A DNA stretch of 64,000 nucleotides from Diphasiastrum complanatum (GCA_029204225.1 CM055092.1:14620059-14684058), one strand, 5' to 3'; shown: positions 1 through 11,775, counted from the stretch's first letter. The notes: generated by a model not told the origin, from the sequence alone. Translations and numbers: made by a program.

Positions 1-65
1 AATCTCGACCTTTTGGGTCAAGGTAACCTATGGATTAACTTTAGCATAGTCATTTATTTCTAACA
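1..65 (-). mobile_element. Start of a Ty1/copia LTR, cut by window edge
   Basis: Read on the minus strand from 65, the sequence starts TGTTAGAAATAAATGAC and closely matches the first 65 bp of the complete LTR at 56076-56522. It is the 3' LTR of the copia remnant at 66-920; the rest lies left of the window. The pol-to-LTR joint at 65/66 shares AGTGTTA with the normal polypurine-tract/LTR boundary of the copy at 56076. This suggests a microhomology deletion that removed reverse transcriptase and RNase H. Confidence 0.8.
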
Positions 66-920
66 CTATGGGCTGCAAAATTGAAGAAGTAGTGGGTTGT
101 CCACTAGAAGTAGGTGGCAGTCCCTTCTCTTCATGATTAGATGGCAAAACCAAATCTGGAAATATTTCAACATATGCATCATGGGGGAAGTCCCCTTTCA
201 TGACATGAGTGGGTGCAGCATCATAGGGGGTCTTTTCATCAAAAAGAACATCACGACTCACTATGATTTTATTAGTATCCATATTGAACAACCTATAGCC
301 CAGCCAACAAATATGCATTTAACTCCTTTATTATCAAGCTTAGTTCTTAGCTTATCGGGAATGAAAGCATAAACCGTGCAACCAAAGATGCGTAAGTGAG
401 AAACAATAGGCTTCTTACCATACCAAACTTCATAAGATGTTAATACCTTCAAGGCTTTAGTAGGACACCGATTACTGATGTAAGCCGCCGCTATAACCGC
501 TTTAGCCCAAAACTTGTGAGGTAGGCCCTTTGCCTTGAGCATGCATCGAGCCATCTCCATGATAGTGCAATTCTTTCTTTTGGCAACACCATTTTGTTGA
601 GGTGTGTAAGGAGTTGTCATTTGATGATGGATACCTTTGCTTTGAAGATAAGTACCGAACGTATTCTTTATATATTCCCCTCCTCGGTCGGTACCTAAGA
701 TCTTCAAAGAGTGCCCAAACTGATTTTCTATCATTGCTAGAAAATTCTTAAAGCGTTGAAAAACGTCATATTTTGTCTTCAACACCTTCAAGCTAGCAAA
801 GTTGAGATGTCCAAACCTAGCATGCCATAATTAAGCCAACTCCAAAGAATGTGAACTTGATGCAACAAGACAAAAAGATGATGAAGCTCTTCGCTCATAG
901 GGTACCCTAAACCCTTCTTC
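66..920 (-). pseudogene. Ty1/copia pol remnant: GAG-pre-integrase and integrase
   Basis: The minus strand encodes a GAG-pre-integrase scrap (LWHARFGH around 820) followed by the integrase core. The core shows TDRGGEY, then HQMTTPYTPQQNG, then the CMLKAKGLPHKFWA block, all closely matching the copia copy at 53173-55182. Integrase catalyses insertion of the element cDNA. The copy is dead: the segment between pre-integrase and the middle of integrase is missing (joint near 780). A frameshift falls near 290. An in-frame stop precedes LWHARFGH. RT and RNase H are absent, since the frame runs straight into the LTR. The upstream edge abuts an LTR end at 921 with no gag or protease between. Confidence 0.85.
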
Positions 921-1281
921 TGTAGGAAAGCAAGAGTCAAGTCATCAAGATCTAGCTATCAATCAATCTCCACAGAAAACAAGAGAGAAGAGGCTGGGCG
1001 CCCAACTCTAAGAGAGAGAGAGAGAGAAAACAACAACAAGAGCAATGGAGAGCAATGCTTAGCCAAACTTTAAAAATGGAATACACAATGAGCATCTAAA
1101 TACTCTACCTGGATGTGACCAAATGCCACCAAACCCTAAGGTTAACCACTTACTAAATGTAGGGCACCCCTAAAAGTCAAGATAGGGCCCTAAGGACCCA
1201 CAAGTCAGTACATGACCAAAATAGGGTCCAACTGAACTTAAGACAAACTTAAGATGGCTAAATAACTAAATACCCATGGTT
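921..1281 (-). mobile_element. Partial Ty1/copia LTR (first ~85 bp missing)
   Basis: The minus strand from 1281 to 921 matches the LTR at 56076-56522 from AACCATGGGTATTTAG to the terminal TTTCCTACA. The first ~85 bp are replaced by LINE coding sequence: the LINE codons for QVA run into the LTR. The LTR end joins pre-integrase sequence with no primer-binding site between. It is therefore a rearranged junction and not a normal 5' LTR. Confidence 0.75.
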
Positions 1282-4074
1282 AGCAACCTGTATGTATCGC
1301 CTGTCTATCTCTGGTAGCGCCTGTATCCTCTGTATATAGGTGATAAGCTGAAGAACTGCCTCGATCTGTATAGGTGGAACTGCAAACTTGGCCAGGAGAA
1401 TCTCATGGGGAACAGAAGGCTTCGCTCGAATCAACCGAGCTAGCATGGTGGTCGGTAATCGTGAGAGACTGGCCCAATGTGAAGAAGGAAGACCTACATA
1501 CCATGTCTCTGCCGCATATAAAGCCGTGGGGGTAACAATGGTATCGAAGAGGTGACACTTACTGCGAGCATCCTGGATGGACTTGCGGAAACAAAATCGC
1601 TCTAGCTGAACAAGGGAGGCATGTCCTTTCCCTAGTCGAGTGGTAGCGGCCTGTCTCATGCTAAAAGTAGGACCTGAGAAAAGGACCCCCAAGTATGTGT
1701 AGGAAGGGACCACCTCTAGAATCTGTCCGCCCAAAGTAAGCTCCTGTCGCTGCATGAATGCCCTCGAAGTGTTGAAGACCATAACCTTGGTCTTCCCAAT
1801 GTTCACCCCTAGGCCCCATCTGGTGCAAAACTCATGCAAGCAATCCAACTGTCGCTGTAGGCCCTCTCTGGTCGGTGAGACCAACACCACATCATCAGCA
1901 TAAAGGAGGATAGCAATCAAGATGTCACCAAGCCTGCAGCCAGTACCGCCCCCTGTGTAATGACTCTCTCCAACTCATCAATATACAAGCCAAAGAGGAC
2001 TGGTGAGAGGGAACAACCCTGCTTCACCCCAATAGTGCTCCAGATGTGCTCAGATATGCCACTGCTATGCCGGAAACAACCAAGGACACGCTCATAAAGT
2101 GCCATCACAGCAAGAACAATGTCGGTGGAGAAGCCGAGGTCTCGAAGTCTCTGGATGAGCAATGAACGAGGAACAGAATCAAAGGCTTTCCTGAAGTCCA
2201 CAAAACAACAGTAAACCCTCTCTCTCCTGTGCTTAGCCTCCTCAATCAAGGCTCGCAATGTGAAGATGTGATCTGCTGTGGAATAATGTGCTCTGAAACC
2301 AGCCTGACCCATGGCATGTAGTCTCCTAGTCTCCGCCTCTGAGCTCACAACAGACTGCAGTATAGTACCATATAATTTAGCCAGGACATGTCCGATCATG
2401 ATGGTGCGGTAGTTACTCGGAATCATGGGGTCACCATTCTTATGGATGGGGTGGATAATGTTAGTGCACCAGGGAGACGGAAAGCCAGAGAGACAACTGC
2501 AGAGTTAAGAAGGCTGGCTATAATGGGGGCGAGTAAGTCAGAGGCATGGGAAAGGAGCTCAGATTCAAGGTCTTCGATATCTCTGGCTTTGTGGGACTTC
2601 AGCTTCTTAATGGCTGCAAGTACCATGTCAGATGTCAAAAAGGAGAACGCAAGTGGCCGTGGAGATATGGCGATAGGTGAGTCGGTAGGAACCGTGTACA
2701 GGCTAGTAGCATAATCAGTCCATATGCGGAGGTCTTCCAAGAGAGGTGGTGGAGAGCGAGGAATGAACTCGCGCCAGAAAGCGCCCGAAGAAGAGCTGAA
2801 AAGAAGGTCATGATACGTTTCCCTTCAGAATCATCATGGGAGCGTTTCTTACGGCGGAGAGCACGACGGTAGGAACGTCGGGAAGATCGAAGCAGATGTG
2901 GGGCATGGATGCGTGAGTGGGTTACTGACTGATGGAGAGAGTGGCACTCAGTATCATACCAAGGAGGGTGTAGTGTTCGAGGTGTGCATCAAGTCTTTCT
3001 GGGGTGGGGTTTTGTGGGGAGGGTTAATGATGCGGCCGTGTGGAGAGAGGTGGTGAGGAAATCCGCCTGGGTGTCGACTGGACTATCATGAGGAAAGGAG
3101 TGTAAAAGTGCAGTTAAGGACTGTCGGTATAGCGGCATGTAAGTGGGATCAAATGTGTACGTGGGTGCTCGGGTAAGCGTGGGTAGTGTAGATGGGTGAG
3201 TGGGTGGGAGGTGGCCGATATCGAAGGAGAGAAATGAGTGATCAGAAAGGGTGGTGGGGAAGATGTGGAAGTCAGAAACTGTGGGTACAAAGGATGGTGA
3301 CCCCATGAGATAGTCAACGACACTATGTCCTCCACTGTGAGGGTGGCATGTGTAACTGTCTGAATGTGGCCAGCAGGGTAAGCCATTATAAATGGCTAGC
3401 TCATGTGCCTCTCCAAACTGCAATAAGTGCTCACCATATGAAGTAGGTCCAAAACTATCCGCGGAGGTCCTGGTGACTCCAAGCATATCACGATCCAAGG
3501 CACGAACACGTAGCTGATCAGTGGTGTCGAAGAACTCTGTCTGTCGTGAAGATGTTCGGGCATTAAAATCCCCTGTGAGGAGAATATGCTTCCGCTCTAA
3601 AAATCTGATAATATCTGGTGAGAGGTCCTGGTATGGAGATCCAATACCCTCAGCAAAAGACGAGGACTCTGGTGGAAAGTAACATGCTGCAATAAAAAGA
3701 TCTCTATCCAAGCCAATATCCTGACCCACGATGCGAGTCCATGTGTAGCGGGCTTGCTCATCGTGTCGGATGAAGTCGATACTCGAGTGAAGAGCCTCCC
3801 TGTACAAGCAGGCGACCCCACCTGAACCACATCCACTAGCAGATCTAGTCTCTCGTCGGAATACTGAATCCCATCTATATCCAGGAAAGGAAGGAAGTCC
3901 TCGTTCTGGGCTCTCGTGTGTTTCCATGAAGAATAATATATCCCTGCCTGTAATGAAATCAACAAGGTCGCCTGCCGTAGAAGATAAGTGTATGCCAGAA
4001 CAGTTCCACACTCCAATCCGAAGGTGGTGTGGATGGGGCCCCGAGGTGCTCCCACCCCCGGGCACCCCAAATCC
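1282..4074 (-). pseudogene. LINE ORF2 remnant: APE endonuclease and reverse transcriptase
   Basis: The minus frame opens directly after the ORF1 TAG without an AUG. It shows the APE endonuclease: LRIGVWNCSG, METHES, LLTGDFNARTSSRQTEF, HSVVDYLMGSP and TTLSDHSFLSF. After frameshifts near 2985, 2770, 2424 and 1920 come RT blocks NYRTIMIGH, GQAGFRAHYSTADHIF, VDFRKAFDSVPR, IGVKQGCSLSP and LLYADDVVLVS. The sequence stops within the C-terminal region after PEIDRRYIQVA, fused to copia LTR. It is homologous along its length to the intact ORF2 at 31016-34519. Confidence 0.88.
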
Positions 4075-5129
4075 CTAGCACTGGGATCTGCTAGGTGCAC
4101 TATCAAGAAAGCGCACTCGTCCATCTCGGTAAATGACTCGTCTGTCAGACTCACGGGCTGCCTGAAAGGCCTTACGCCTCTCCTCTACCTGGATATATGT
4201 GAGGTCGTCATCCATATAGATAGTGGTGCCACGAAGCTTAGCTCTGCACCGCAGAGCGTCTCGACGACTCTCTAGAGAGGTGAAACGGATAATGAGTGTA
4301 GCGGCATCTCTGGAGGTCCTCCAAGCTGTATCTAGCCCATCTGTCATATGTCCTAGGGTGGTCTCAAGAAATCTCGTGGCCTCGGCAGTGGCATCCTGTG
4401 TGTCTGGTATCCCACGAACCCTAATGTTGTGGGCCTTTGCTCCCTCGACCTCTCTTCCGAAATGGTGGCAGAGATGACGGAAGAGATGGGGGCGCTAGGT
4501 TTGGTGCCTTTCTGCAAGACTGCTGCCCATGAATCTTTATGCTGCTCTATGTTATTCTCAAGCTCCTTTATCTTGGTGGTGGTTGATTCCGATGCTACAA
4601 CCTGCTTAGTGTTGATCACCTGCTCTAATGAAGCGACTTTGGACTGCAACACATTTTTTTCTTTGAGTAAGGAGACCACTATTCCTTTCAGTTGTGATAG
4701 TTCATGTTTCAAAAGCTGGAAATCGGCTTTCATTTGGTCAGCTTCCCAGGAAGAGAATAGTTCCGTTGATTTGGAGGGAGTGTATGGGATGGGTACCGCA
4801 GATGGGGGAGCTGTGGGTTCTTGAGGAATAGGGATAGGAAGAAGGCCTGTAGGAGTGGTTAGAGCAATAGGGTGGGAGATTGATGGAGATGAGGAAGATG
4901 CAAAAGAAGAAGAAGATGAAAGAGAGGGAGGAACCACAGAGGATAAAGAAGAGAGTGAGAGTGGGGAAGAAGAAGAGGAGGAAGAAGAAGATGCCACACC
5001 ATCTGTAGGCAGCGATGGCAGGTTTGAGGACAGCGAGGGGGCAGCGATGGGGGAGGTATTAGTGTCTGCAAAGAGGGGGGGGGGGGGGGGGGGGGGCTGT
5101 TTCCAGCAGCGATGGGCAGCTGTCTCCAT
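4075..5129 (-). pseudogene. LINE ORF1 remnant (RNA-binding protein)
   Basis: The N-terminal part (5129-4353) is Pro/Ser-rich and then helical with Glu/Lys/Leu heptad-like stretches, as in a coiled coil. After a frameshift near 4440 the frame continues with IRVRGIPDT, an RRM-like block, and then YMDDDLTYIQVEERR and IYRDGRVRF. These match the ORF1 C-terminal domain of the intact copy at 30059-30967. The frame ends in TAG at 4077-4075, in the same frame as the endonuclease that follows. The product would be an ORF1p-type chaperone of LINE RNA; this copy is broken. Confidence 0.8.
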
Positions 5130-5370
5130 CAGCGATGGAGGAACTGTTGTTTCCAGCGAGGGAGGGGATGTTTCCAGCGAGGGAGGGGGCAGCGAGGGAG
5201 GGGATGTTTTCAGTTTTCAGCGAGGGAGGGGGAGGAGACAATAGCGAGGGGGGAGGGGGTGGTCCGACGTGGAGGGAGTGAGGAGATGGCGCGAGAGACA
5301 GGAGGAGCAGATCCAGATCCGCGTGGAGCCATCTCCGAGAGAGAGAGAGAGAGAGAGAGTTGAGAGAGTT

Positions 5371-5865
5371 GAGAGGAATAGATACAAATTGTGAGTTCTC
5401 AATCACATCATCAATACTAAGAAGCTCCTCTCGGTTTGTAAGCAAATCACCTTCTTGCATCTTCAAGATAGAAAGTTGATTTCGAACATATGCCACTTTT
5501 GCCGCATTCTTTACTTGAAACATCTTGGCAAGAGTCTCCCAAGCACTTTTGGAAGTCTTGCGTGATCTAATATGAGGAAGGATAGATCTCTTTACTGATA
5601 ATGCAATGACGGAATGTGCTTGTGCATCTCGTCAATCCCACTTCTTGTGCTCATCGGAAGACACCTCCGTAGATGATGAAGTAGTTGTTCTAGATGGTGT
5701 AATAGGTGCCAAGGTAGGCGGCCTCTCTTCGTCACCATTAACTACTTCCCACAAACCTTTAGCAATTAGAAGGTTCTTTATCATGTAGCACCACAAGGAA
5801 TAGTTGGTGCCATCCAGCCTATCTTCATGGAATAAAGAACCAATAGACTCTGATTTTTTAGCCAT
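5371..5865 (-). pseudogene. Ty1/copia gag remnant
   Basis: The Met at 5865 (minus) starts a gag N-terminus with SIGSLFHEDRLDGTNYSLW and VNGDEERPPTLAP, matching the copia gag at 51719 of this window. A TGA interrupts the frame just after HKKWD near 5632. The frame then continues through KTSKSAWETL, VKNAAKVAYVRNQLSILKMQ and DDVIENSQFVSI. At about 5370, within CTCAACTC, it changes abruptly to the (CT)n-rich 5' end of the LINE, so zinc knuckle, protease and pol are absent here. Confidence 0.82.
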
Positions 5866-6313
5866 AACAGAAAAAATCAGCTTAGGAAATAGACTTTTCA
5901 AGACAAAATCTACTCAAAGGGCAGAAATCTCAAAGCTGAAATTATGAGCACAATAGATTGCAATACTCCACATGCAATTTGCTCAACAACTAATGAAATA
6001 GGTGGCTGATTTCTACGCAAAAAACAGAATGCTCACAAATAGGTAGACTTTAAATGAAGCCAAAACCAAAACCAGAAATTTGTGGCTAAAAAGAGTGCAC
6101 ACTATGTGCATATAGAGCTGATGGTAGTGCCCTACTCCAAGCTCACCAACACGGAAATTTCAGCAAGAACTGTGTCCAAAACACATGTTACTAACTTAGC
6201 TAACTCTAAGTTTAGTAGGCCTAATATAATAAATGACCATGGTTACACAACTCTTGACCTTTTGGGTCAAAGTAACCTATGGTAATGTAAGCAATTCCAT
6301 TTACATTCCAACA
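5866..6313 (-). mobile_element. Diverged copia leader and 5' LTR
   Basis: Upstream of the gag Met the minus strand keeps the untranslated leader (TTTGAGTAGATTT, as in the copy at about 51650). Further up it keeps an LTR core containing CATAGGTTACTTTGACCC, beginning TGTTGGAATG at 6313. It is clearly diverged from the LTR at 1-65, and I find no recognisable TGGTATCAGAGC primer-binding site. The LTR/leader boundary therefore cannot be placed. Confidence 0.55.
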
Positions 6314-8331
6314 GTGTATGATATCTTACTTTGCCTGGTTCAGTGTATCGCCTAGTAACTCTTCTTTGTACAGTTAATGAAAATTTTACATCAAATAATG
6401 AAGTAGTTCATACATTTAATGCAACTGTATCCATATGCGAGTCTTGTATATAGAAGTATGAAACTATGAATCCACAACACTGTCACCCTCAAAAACATTG
6501 TCTTCAATGTGGGCTGTAAAAGAAACATATAAACTGAACTTATGTGGCTGCTCAAGATATAAGCTATGAAATTGCATATGCTGGAGATGTCGAAGAAAGG
6601 TGATACTGTGTACAAGCCACAAAAAGTGCATAAGCTGTGATGTGAGGTAACCATGGTGCATCACAAAGCGCAACATGAAGTTCAATCCAATGAGTGAAAA
6701 CATGATGTGTTCTCAAAGATCACGAATACTCCAAGAATGTTTGATAATGCCATCGTTATAAATGTCTCCCACAAGGCAGCTACAAATGTGACTATATGGT
6801 CCATATGGCCCAAGAATGAGCGGTATTAGTAGGACCATCAGGCACCAACTCCATATGACAAATGCTGGAGCTGTATCAATAGGCATATGACTGTGGCTAA
6901 TAGACCACACCAATACTCCAGGAACACAGAAGGAAAATATCAATGAACACATGATACCTCAATATGGACAAAGAATGTGATTCTGAAATACCAAGGGAAG
7001 GACTCATAAGAAGATAAGAAGATCACCATGCTCCACAGTAGTCTGTCACTTTGACAGAGTAAGAGTGCCAGAGAAGAGTGCTTAACTGCCATAGAGATCC
7101 CCCAAAAAGCCATCAGTAGAAACACTAATTTCAATTTGGTAGAACTAATGCTAACGCAAGGAGAACACTGCTGCTATGATTAGAGAAAGTTGCTATACAA
7201 GGGAACCAAGCCGCAATGTAGTATCCACCATAGATGTTGCAACATGTAAGTGATCCCAAGCCATCTTGATACACCAAGAGTGCCACTTGAAAAGATCAAT
7301 ATGAACATTAGAGCAAGAGTGCCACTATATGAATGTAAGACATTATATGCAAAAACTAGCTCAAATGCATTTGATGGAAAACTTTAATCTAGGAATGCCA
7401 TATGGAAGCATTAGGGACTTGCTCCACAAATCTACCACCGATAAAGCCAAAGATAGAGGCATGTCATCTAGGACGTGTAATAGGATTGCCTTGAAGAATA
7501 AACATCTGAACATATGCTAGCACACTATCAGGCAAAAGAGCCCCTAGAAGAACACATACCTCTGTATCTGTCAAGGAAGAAACCAGTGGTGGCTCCTGAA
7601 TTATGCATGCATTTAGGACACTATTCGCAAAAACGTAACATTAGATACCACCAAACGTACCCAAATCCAACCTGAGAGACCGATTTGATCACTTGTTTGA
7701 CATCATTTACGAGCATGCATGCATAGCGTGTTAAAGCTTGGTTGAGTTCATGCATGGCTGTGAATAGAAGCATGACATGGGAATGAGTGGATTTGGCTAA
7801 CCATGCACTGATTTGTTAAGGAATCTATCTTTTAGTAATGGATGCCTATTTTATTAGGAAGTGCATGGAAAGAATGCAATTTTCATGAAAACCAACAATA
7901 AATCAACTGAAGCATTTTTAAGAACCTTGTGCTTAAAATGGAATTTATTTTGGGGAATGCTAAGCATGCATTATATTGTTTCATAGGGTTTAGAAGCATG
8001 CATCATGCCCTCTTTTGAAGCTTTATAGATGAATGTAGAGGTTGTAAACTTCATATTTCTAATTAGAAGTCCGCAACAAGTTGATTTTTGAGAGTTGAAT
8101 CAGATGAGTTTCTTTAGCAGAATCCAATATTAGGTCTAGGCTTCTTGCTGAGGCTTGTTGCTAATAAAAAGTCATGCTTTCCACTTGCCATTAAAAGTAT
8201 GCTGGCTTTCAATGTATACATGCTGCTGTATGCTCCCATAACACCCTGTTTTGTGTTGAATGACACTTTAGCCATGATCTACTTATTCTTGACGTGACAT
8301 TCGAAATTGTTTTGTGAAATTGTGTGAAAAG
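6314..8331. other. Intronic sequence, no gene recognised
   Basis: AT-rich sequence precedes the first recognised SYD exon. The ORFs here are short, run in mixed directions and have no recognisable domain. It most likely belongs to a SYD intron; the upstream exon is not visible in this window. Confidence 0.5.
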
Positions 8332-8448
8332 GTTGAAAATGAACTTCCTGAGAAGATAGAGCGGCTGGTTCGATGTGAATCATCAGCTTATCAACGGCTG
8401 CTCATGAAGCGGGTGAAAGAAAAAATGGGTTCTATTGGTCACTCAAAA
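8332..8448 (+). CDS. SYD: SYD exon: VENELPEKIERL segment
   Basis: Thirty-nine codons (VENELPEKIERLVRCESSAY, then QRLLMKRVKEKMGSIGHSK) match the segment that follows the first RecA lobe of SNF2 ATPases. The acceptor AAAAG is weak, with little polypyrimidine. The donor after TCAAAA is GTAAGA. Both ends are phase 0. Confidence 0.9.
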
Positions 8449-8994
8449 GTAAGATTGATCATTGTACTTTAAAATTTTGTTTTCAGCTATGGAGGATTGC
8501 AGCGTATGTCGTTAACTTTCTGATTGGGTCATTCAGTGATAAGTTATTTAGGTGAATGGTCTACATGTACATATTTATCCTTTACTTTTTGTTCTCTCTT
8601 TGTAACTTAAGTGGATGTAATTCTGTGCATGCGATCTGCTCCTACACTTTGACATTTATGATATGAGAAGTTCGCAATTGTTTATTATGTTTTATGATTG
8701 TCTATGCATAATTTGGACAGCTGGCAGTGTGACAAAGCCTCAAATACCTCCACTTTTCCTCTCTCTCCCATGCGCTTTTTCTTAATAATGCCTCTCCATA
8801 GGCAGCAAGGATCCTCCAATTGCTAGTAGCCGCGATAATTGCACTTCCGCTCCTCGTATCCTACATCACCTACACTCTTCCTGGCCAGTCGCTGCCAGAA
8901 GCCACAATCAAAATCTGCATCCATCACTTCTTGAGCAATCACTGGATCAATCGCTGTAGCCATCGTCGATCGATTGTTGCCATTTCAGATCAAT

Positions 8995-8998
<4 letters not shown>

Positions 8999-9057
<59 letters not shown>
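8999..9057. repeat. (GA)n microsatellite at a LINE 3' end
   Basis: About 59 bp of perfect GA abuts the 3' end of the minus-strand LINE remnant at 9058. On the LINE strand it reads (CT)n directly downstream of the terminal hairpin. Confidence 0.95.
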
Positions 9058-9059
<2 letters not shown>

Positions 9060-9997
9060 CGCTTCATTAACGTCTTTTCCATGCCAAAAGGCATATAAGA
9101 CAAGAAGTACATATCAAGTGTGTGGTGCAAATAGGAGCGTGTAAAACGTCTCCGATAACAATAAAGAAATCATAGATGAAATGATACTACCAAAACAGCT
9201 ATCATCTAATAGCTACTAATATAATTGATGATGGTATACATGTAAATGCTCATCATAAAATCATTATCAAATCTTGCCACCACTGAAGAATGCTGTAATG
9301 GAGACTGCAGCTGGAGGTAATGTGTGCTGGTGACGTCGTCTAGGAGGTCAACTGTGAAGTATGTGCCTCCTCATGTCAGTGCTTCTGCGAACAATAGGAA
9401 TCTGGGTGGTACACCACCGTCTCACATGGAGTCGTCATCAACCTCACTATCCTCTGAGTCTGGATCAATCTGTGACCTCCTACGTGAGAAGAAGGATGTG
9501 ATTTGAAGCTGTGTCACAGTGACTAGACTGAGCTTGCTGACATAGATCATATCGCAAAAGTGACATCTCTCTGATCATGAGTGCAACACCATGTGGATCC
9601 TCATATGCTATAATTGACCTCAGAGTGACTGGTGCATCCCGAAAAAGATGGTGATATCGCCCTCTGATCTCATAGTATGCTGGACATTTTAAATAAAAAG
9701 TGCTCCTCAGACTCTATCTCGGATAGTGAGCACACCGGGCAAATCCGCTCCTCCCGTGGGGTACTCAGAAAACGTCCAGTCTCAGGGATTCTTGGTACGT
9801 GTTGACACAAGTATGTGTGAAAGTATATCTTGGTGCGTGGTCAATGAAGGAGTGGGAAGGAGGTGGTGAGGTTGGTATAGAGCCCAGATGGAAAGACAAG
9901 ACAGAGTGGTCAGAGAGAGTAGTGGGGAGAATCTGGAAGCATGTGATCAATGGGATAAGAGATGGTGACCACATGAGGTAGTCGACGACACTATGTC
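9058..9997 (-). pseudogene. LINE remnant: endonuclease end joined to ORF2 C-terminus and 3' tail
   Basis: On the minus strand the sequence starts within the endonuclease (HSVVDYLMWSPSLIP, TTLSDHSVLSF). After TYQESL it jumps to the C-terminal zinc-knuckle region: CPVCSLSEIESEEHFLFKC, YYEIRGRYHHLFRD, LMIREMSLLRYD. The whole RT is deleted at about 9780. The 3' untranslated tail ends with the hairpin ATGCC-AAAA-GGCAT (9081-9094), AAAAGACGTTAAT and then (CT)n. The 5' truncation at about 9997 is normal for LINEs. It lies antisense in a SYD intron. Confidence 0.85.
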
Positions 9998-11694
9998 TGG
10001 TTTGAGCCTCGAACCGTGGTTCGAACTGTCCTGGTTCAAATCGCGGTTCGGCTCGAACCGCGGTTCGGTCCCCATCGTCGTTTTGGTCATTGCTAAGACA
10101 CAAACAGGTGACGAACCCTACGTTACTGCCCAACCATAGAGGTACTGCCACCTCTCCCCCGTGCACTAGAGCTATAGACCACCACCAAGCAAGCTCGGAT
10201 TTCCGATAAGCCATGGTGTCCCATACCACCATACCTTACCCTCGACCCTCGCCTACCTACATCCTGAGGCCTGGATAATCCTCCTAACTTGACCACCAGT
10301 GAAAGAGCTCTTTATTTTCCTAGAGAGAATGAATGATAAGCTCAAGGAGATCCACCTATATATACATAGTCCACGTGGGGTGGTCATCTTCGACCATAGG
10401 AGTCATGCATGACCATCGAACGTGACAGTTGTGCACACTGACGCGGGTCCATAACAAAGGGTCACCGCATGCCAATAGAACATTGACACGTGGCACCCAT
10501 AGCTCCAAATCAGCATTCCGTCCCATAAATGAGACTGTCACCTCAAGTTACCTGTTGCGTGCCCTTATGGGTACATCACAATGCCCTACTCTAGAAGTCA
10601 CTAGATCTGTTCTTACGGTAGGGTCTAGAAACCCTCTGATCAGCAATCTCACTAAAAGAAGGGCCTTGTAGAAGTTGAAGGTCATCTCATTATAATAATG
10701 GTTGGGCACCTCAAATCTTAACTGATCCTAGTTGTACCCAGAATGAATCAATTAATGATTGAAATTGCACTTCAACAAGGCTAGCAAGTATGCCTCACAG
10801 TGATAGTACATAAACTAAATCGTAAAGATATCCTTGATTGCCAGCATTTGATACTGTAGGAGATGTAGTATTGTGCAACATTGCCATTCCATCTAGCGAA
10901 TGCAGTACTTGGATACTCTAAGCATGCTTCTAAGCTCAATAACCTTCTTTGTATAGTTCACGAAGGTCCTGCCTTGGTCATCCAAATATCACATCCCACT
11001 TTTCTCTTCTTGTTTTCTTGTTTTCTTGATGCCCCTTTTGTGTGACTTGGAGTGTTTTGTTTTTCCTGCTGAGATGAGCAAGCTGTTAATATGAATGTGC
11101 CTTTTCAGTGGGAGAAGAGTAAGTTGTGGCAAAGCTGGGCTTAGAGTATGCTCACTTTATTAGCTTTTCCAGCTTCCTCTGCAACAAACATTCATTATAT
11201 ATCTGCATGCACTTGTATTTAAGATGAATGTAACACTTATAGTAACAATGGGCTGTAACATTTCAAACACCTACATGTAGTAGGTGTTTGAAATGTACAC
11301 GCATGAAAATCTTTCACCTCTATAAATTCCAAACTTATCAGGAACATGAATGAATCTGAAAATTTGTGCTCAATTGAAATTTAAAATCTTGAGGTTATCA
11401 GTCAACTCAAAGTTCTTGTAGATCTCTTTTGTATCACCTTTTATCAGTTTGTCAGGGTTGCAGATGCAGTGCAGTGTTTTTGTCAGTCTTTCTCGTATCA
11501 CTGCCTTGGAAACATTCAACACCTCAAAAGTGATAACACGGGTTGAAATTTTTGCTTGTTATTGTGCCCTGAAATCTGGTGAAGTGGAAATTAATTTATT
11601 TCCAAAATATAATTGATCTGAGATGTAAAAAGAGCACGTGTTTCTATTTTGTCATGTTCATTTCATCCATTTTTTGATGACCTTCCAATTGCAG
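9998..11694. other. Intronic sequence with a palindrome cluster at its left end
   Basis: At 10007-10075 there are overlapping near-palindromes of the type GAACCGCGGTTC, similar in style to the subterminal repeats of the hAT-type elements further right. No TIR or target duplication was found. The rest, to the next SYD exon, is AT-rich without a recognisable gene. Confidence 0.45.
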
Positions 11695-11775
11695 GCGAGA
11701 TCAGTACACAATACTGTCATGGAGCTTCGCAATATATGCAATCATCCTTATCTTAGTCATTTACATACGAAGGAG
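11695..11775 (+). CDS. SYD: SYD exon: RNICNHPYL segment
   Basis: Twenty-seven codons include the SNF2 hallmark ELRNICNHPYL. The acceptor is TTGCAG and the donor is GTTCGT directly after HLHTKE. The donor region is tandemly duplicated in the following intron (see the repeat at 11756-11908). Confidence 0.93.

Larger units (their letters stand above)
1282..5370 (-). mobile_element. Decayed LINE, 3'-truncated, within copia fragments
   Basis: A non-LTR retrotransposon on the minus strand has a (CT)n-flanked 5' end at 5337-5359, a proline/serine-rich ORF1, an APE-type endonuclease and a reverse transcriptase. It is a diverged relative of the intact LINE at 29909-34771. Its 3' third is missing and the joint at about 1281 is to a copia LTR. 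LINE insertions normally lose 5' sequence, so the 3' loss points to later recombination or template switching. A run of about 22 G at 5077-5097 lies in the 5' part of ORF1. Confidence 0.85.

Noticed and set aside
4855-5244. Plus-strand Glu/Gly-rich ORF
   Set aside because: Antisense shadow of the Pro/Ser-rich LINE ORF1 and of the poly(G) run.
6391-7134. Possible very old LINE C-terminal fragment on the minus strand
   Set aside because: Resemblance to the LINE C-terminal region is too weak by eye and no anchor motif (YADD, CCHC, 3' hairpin) is present.
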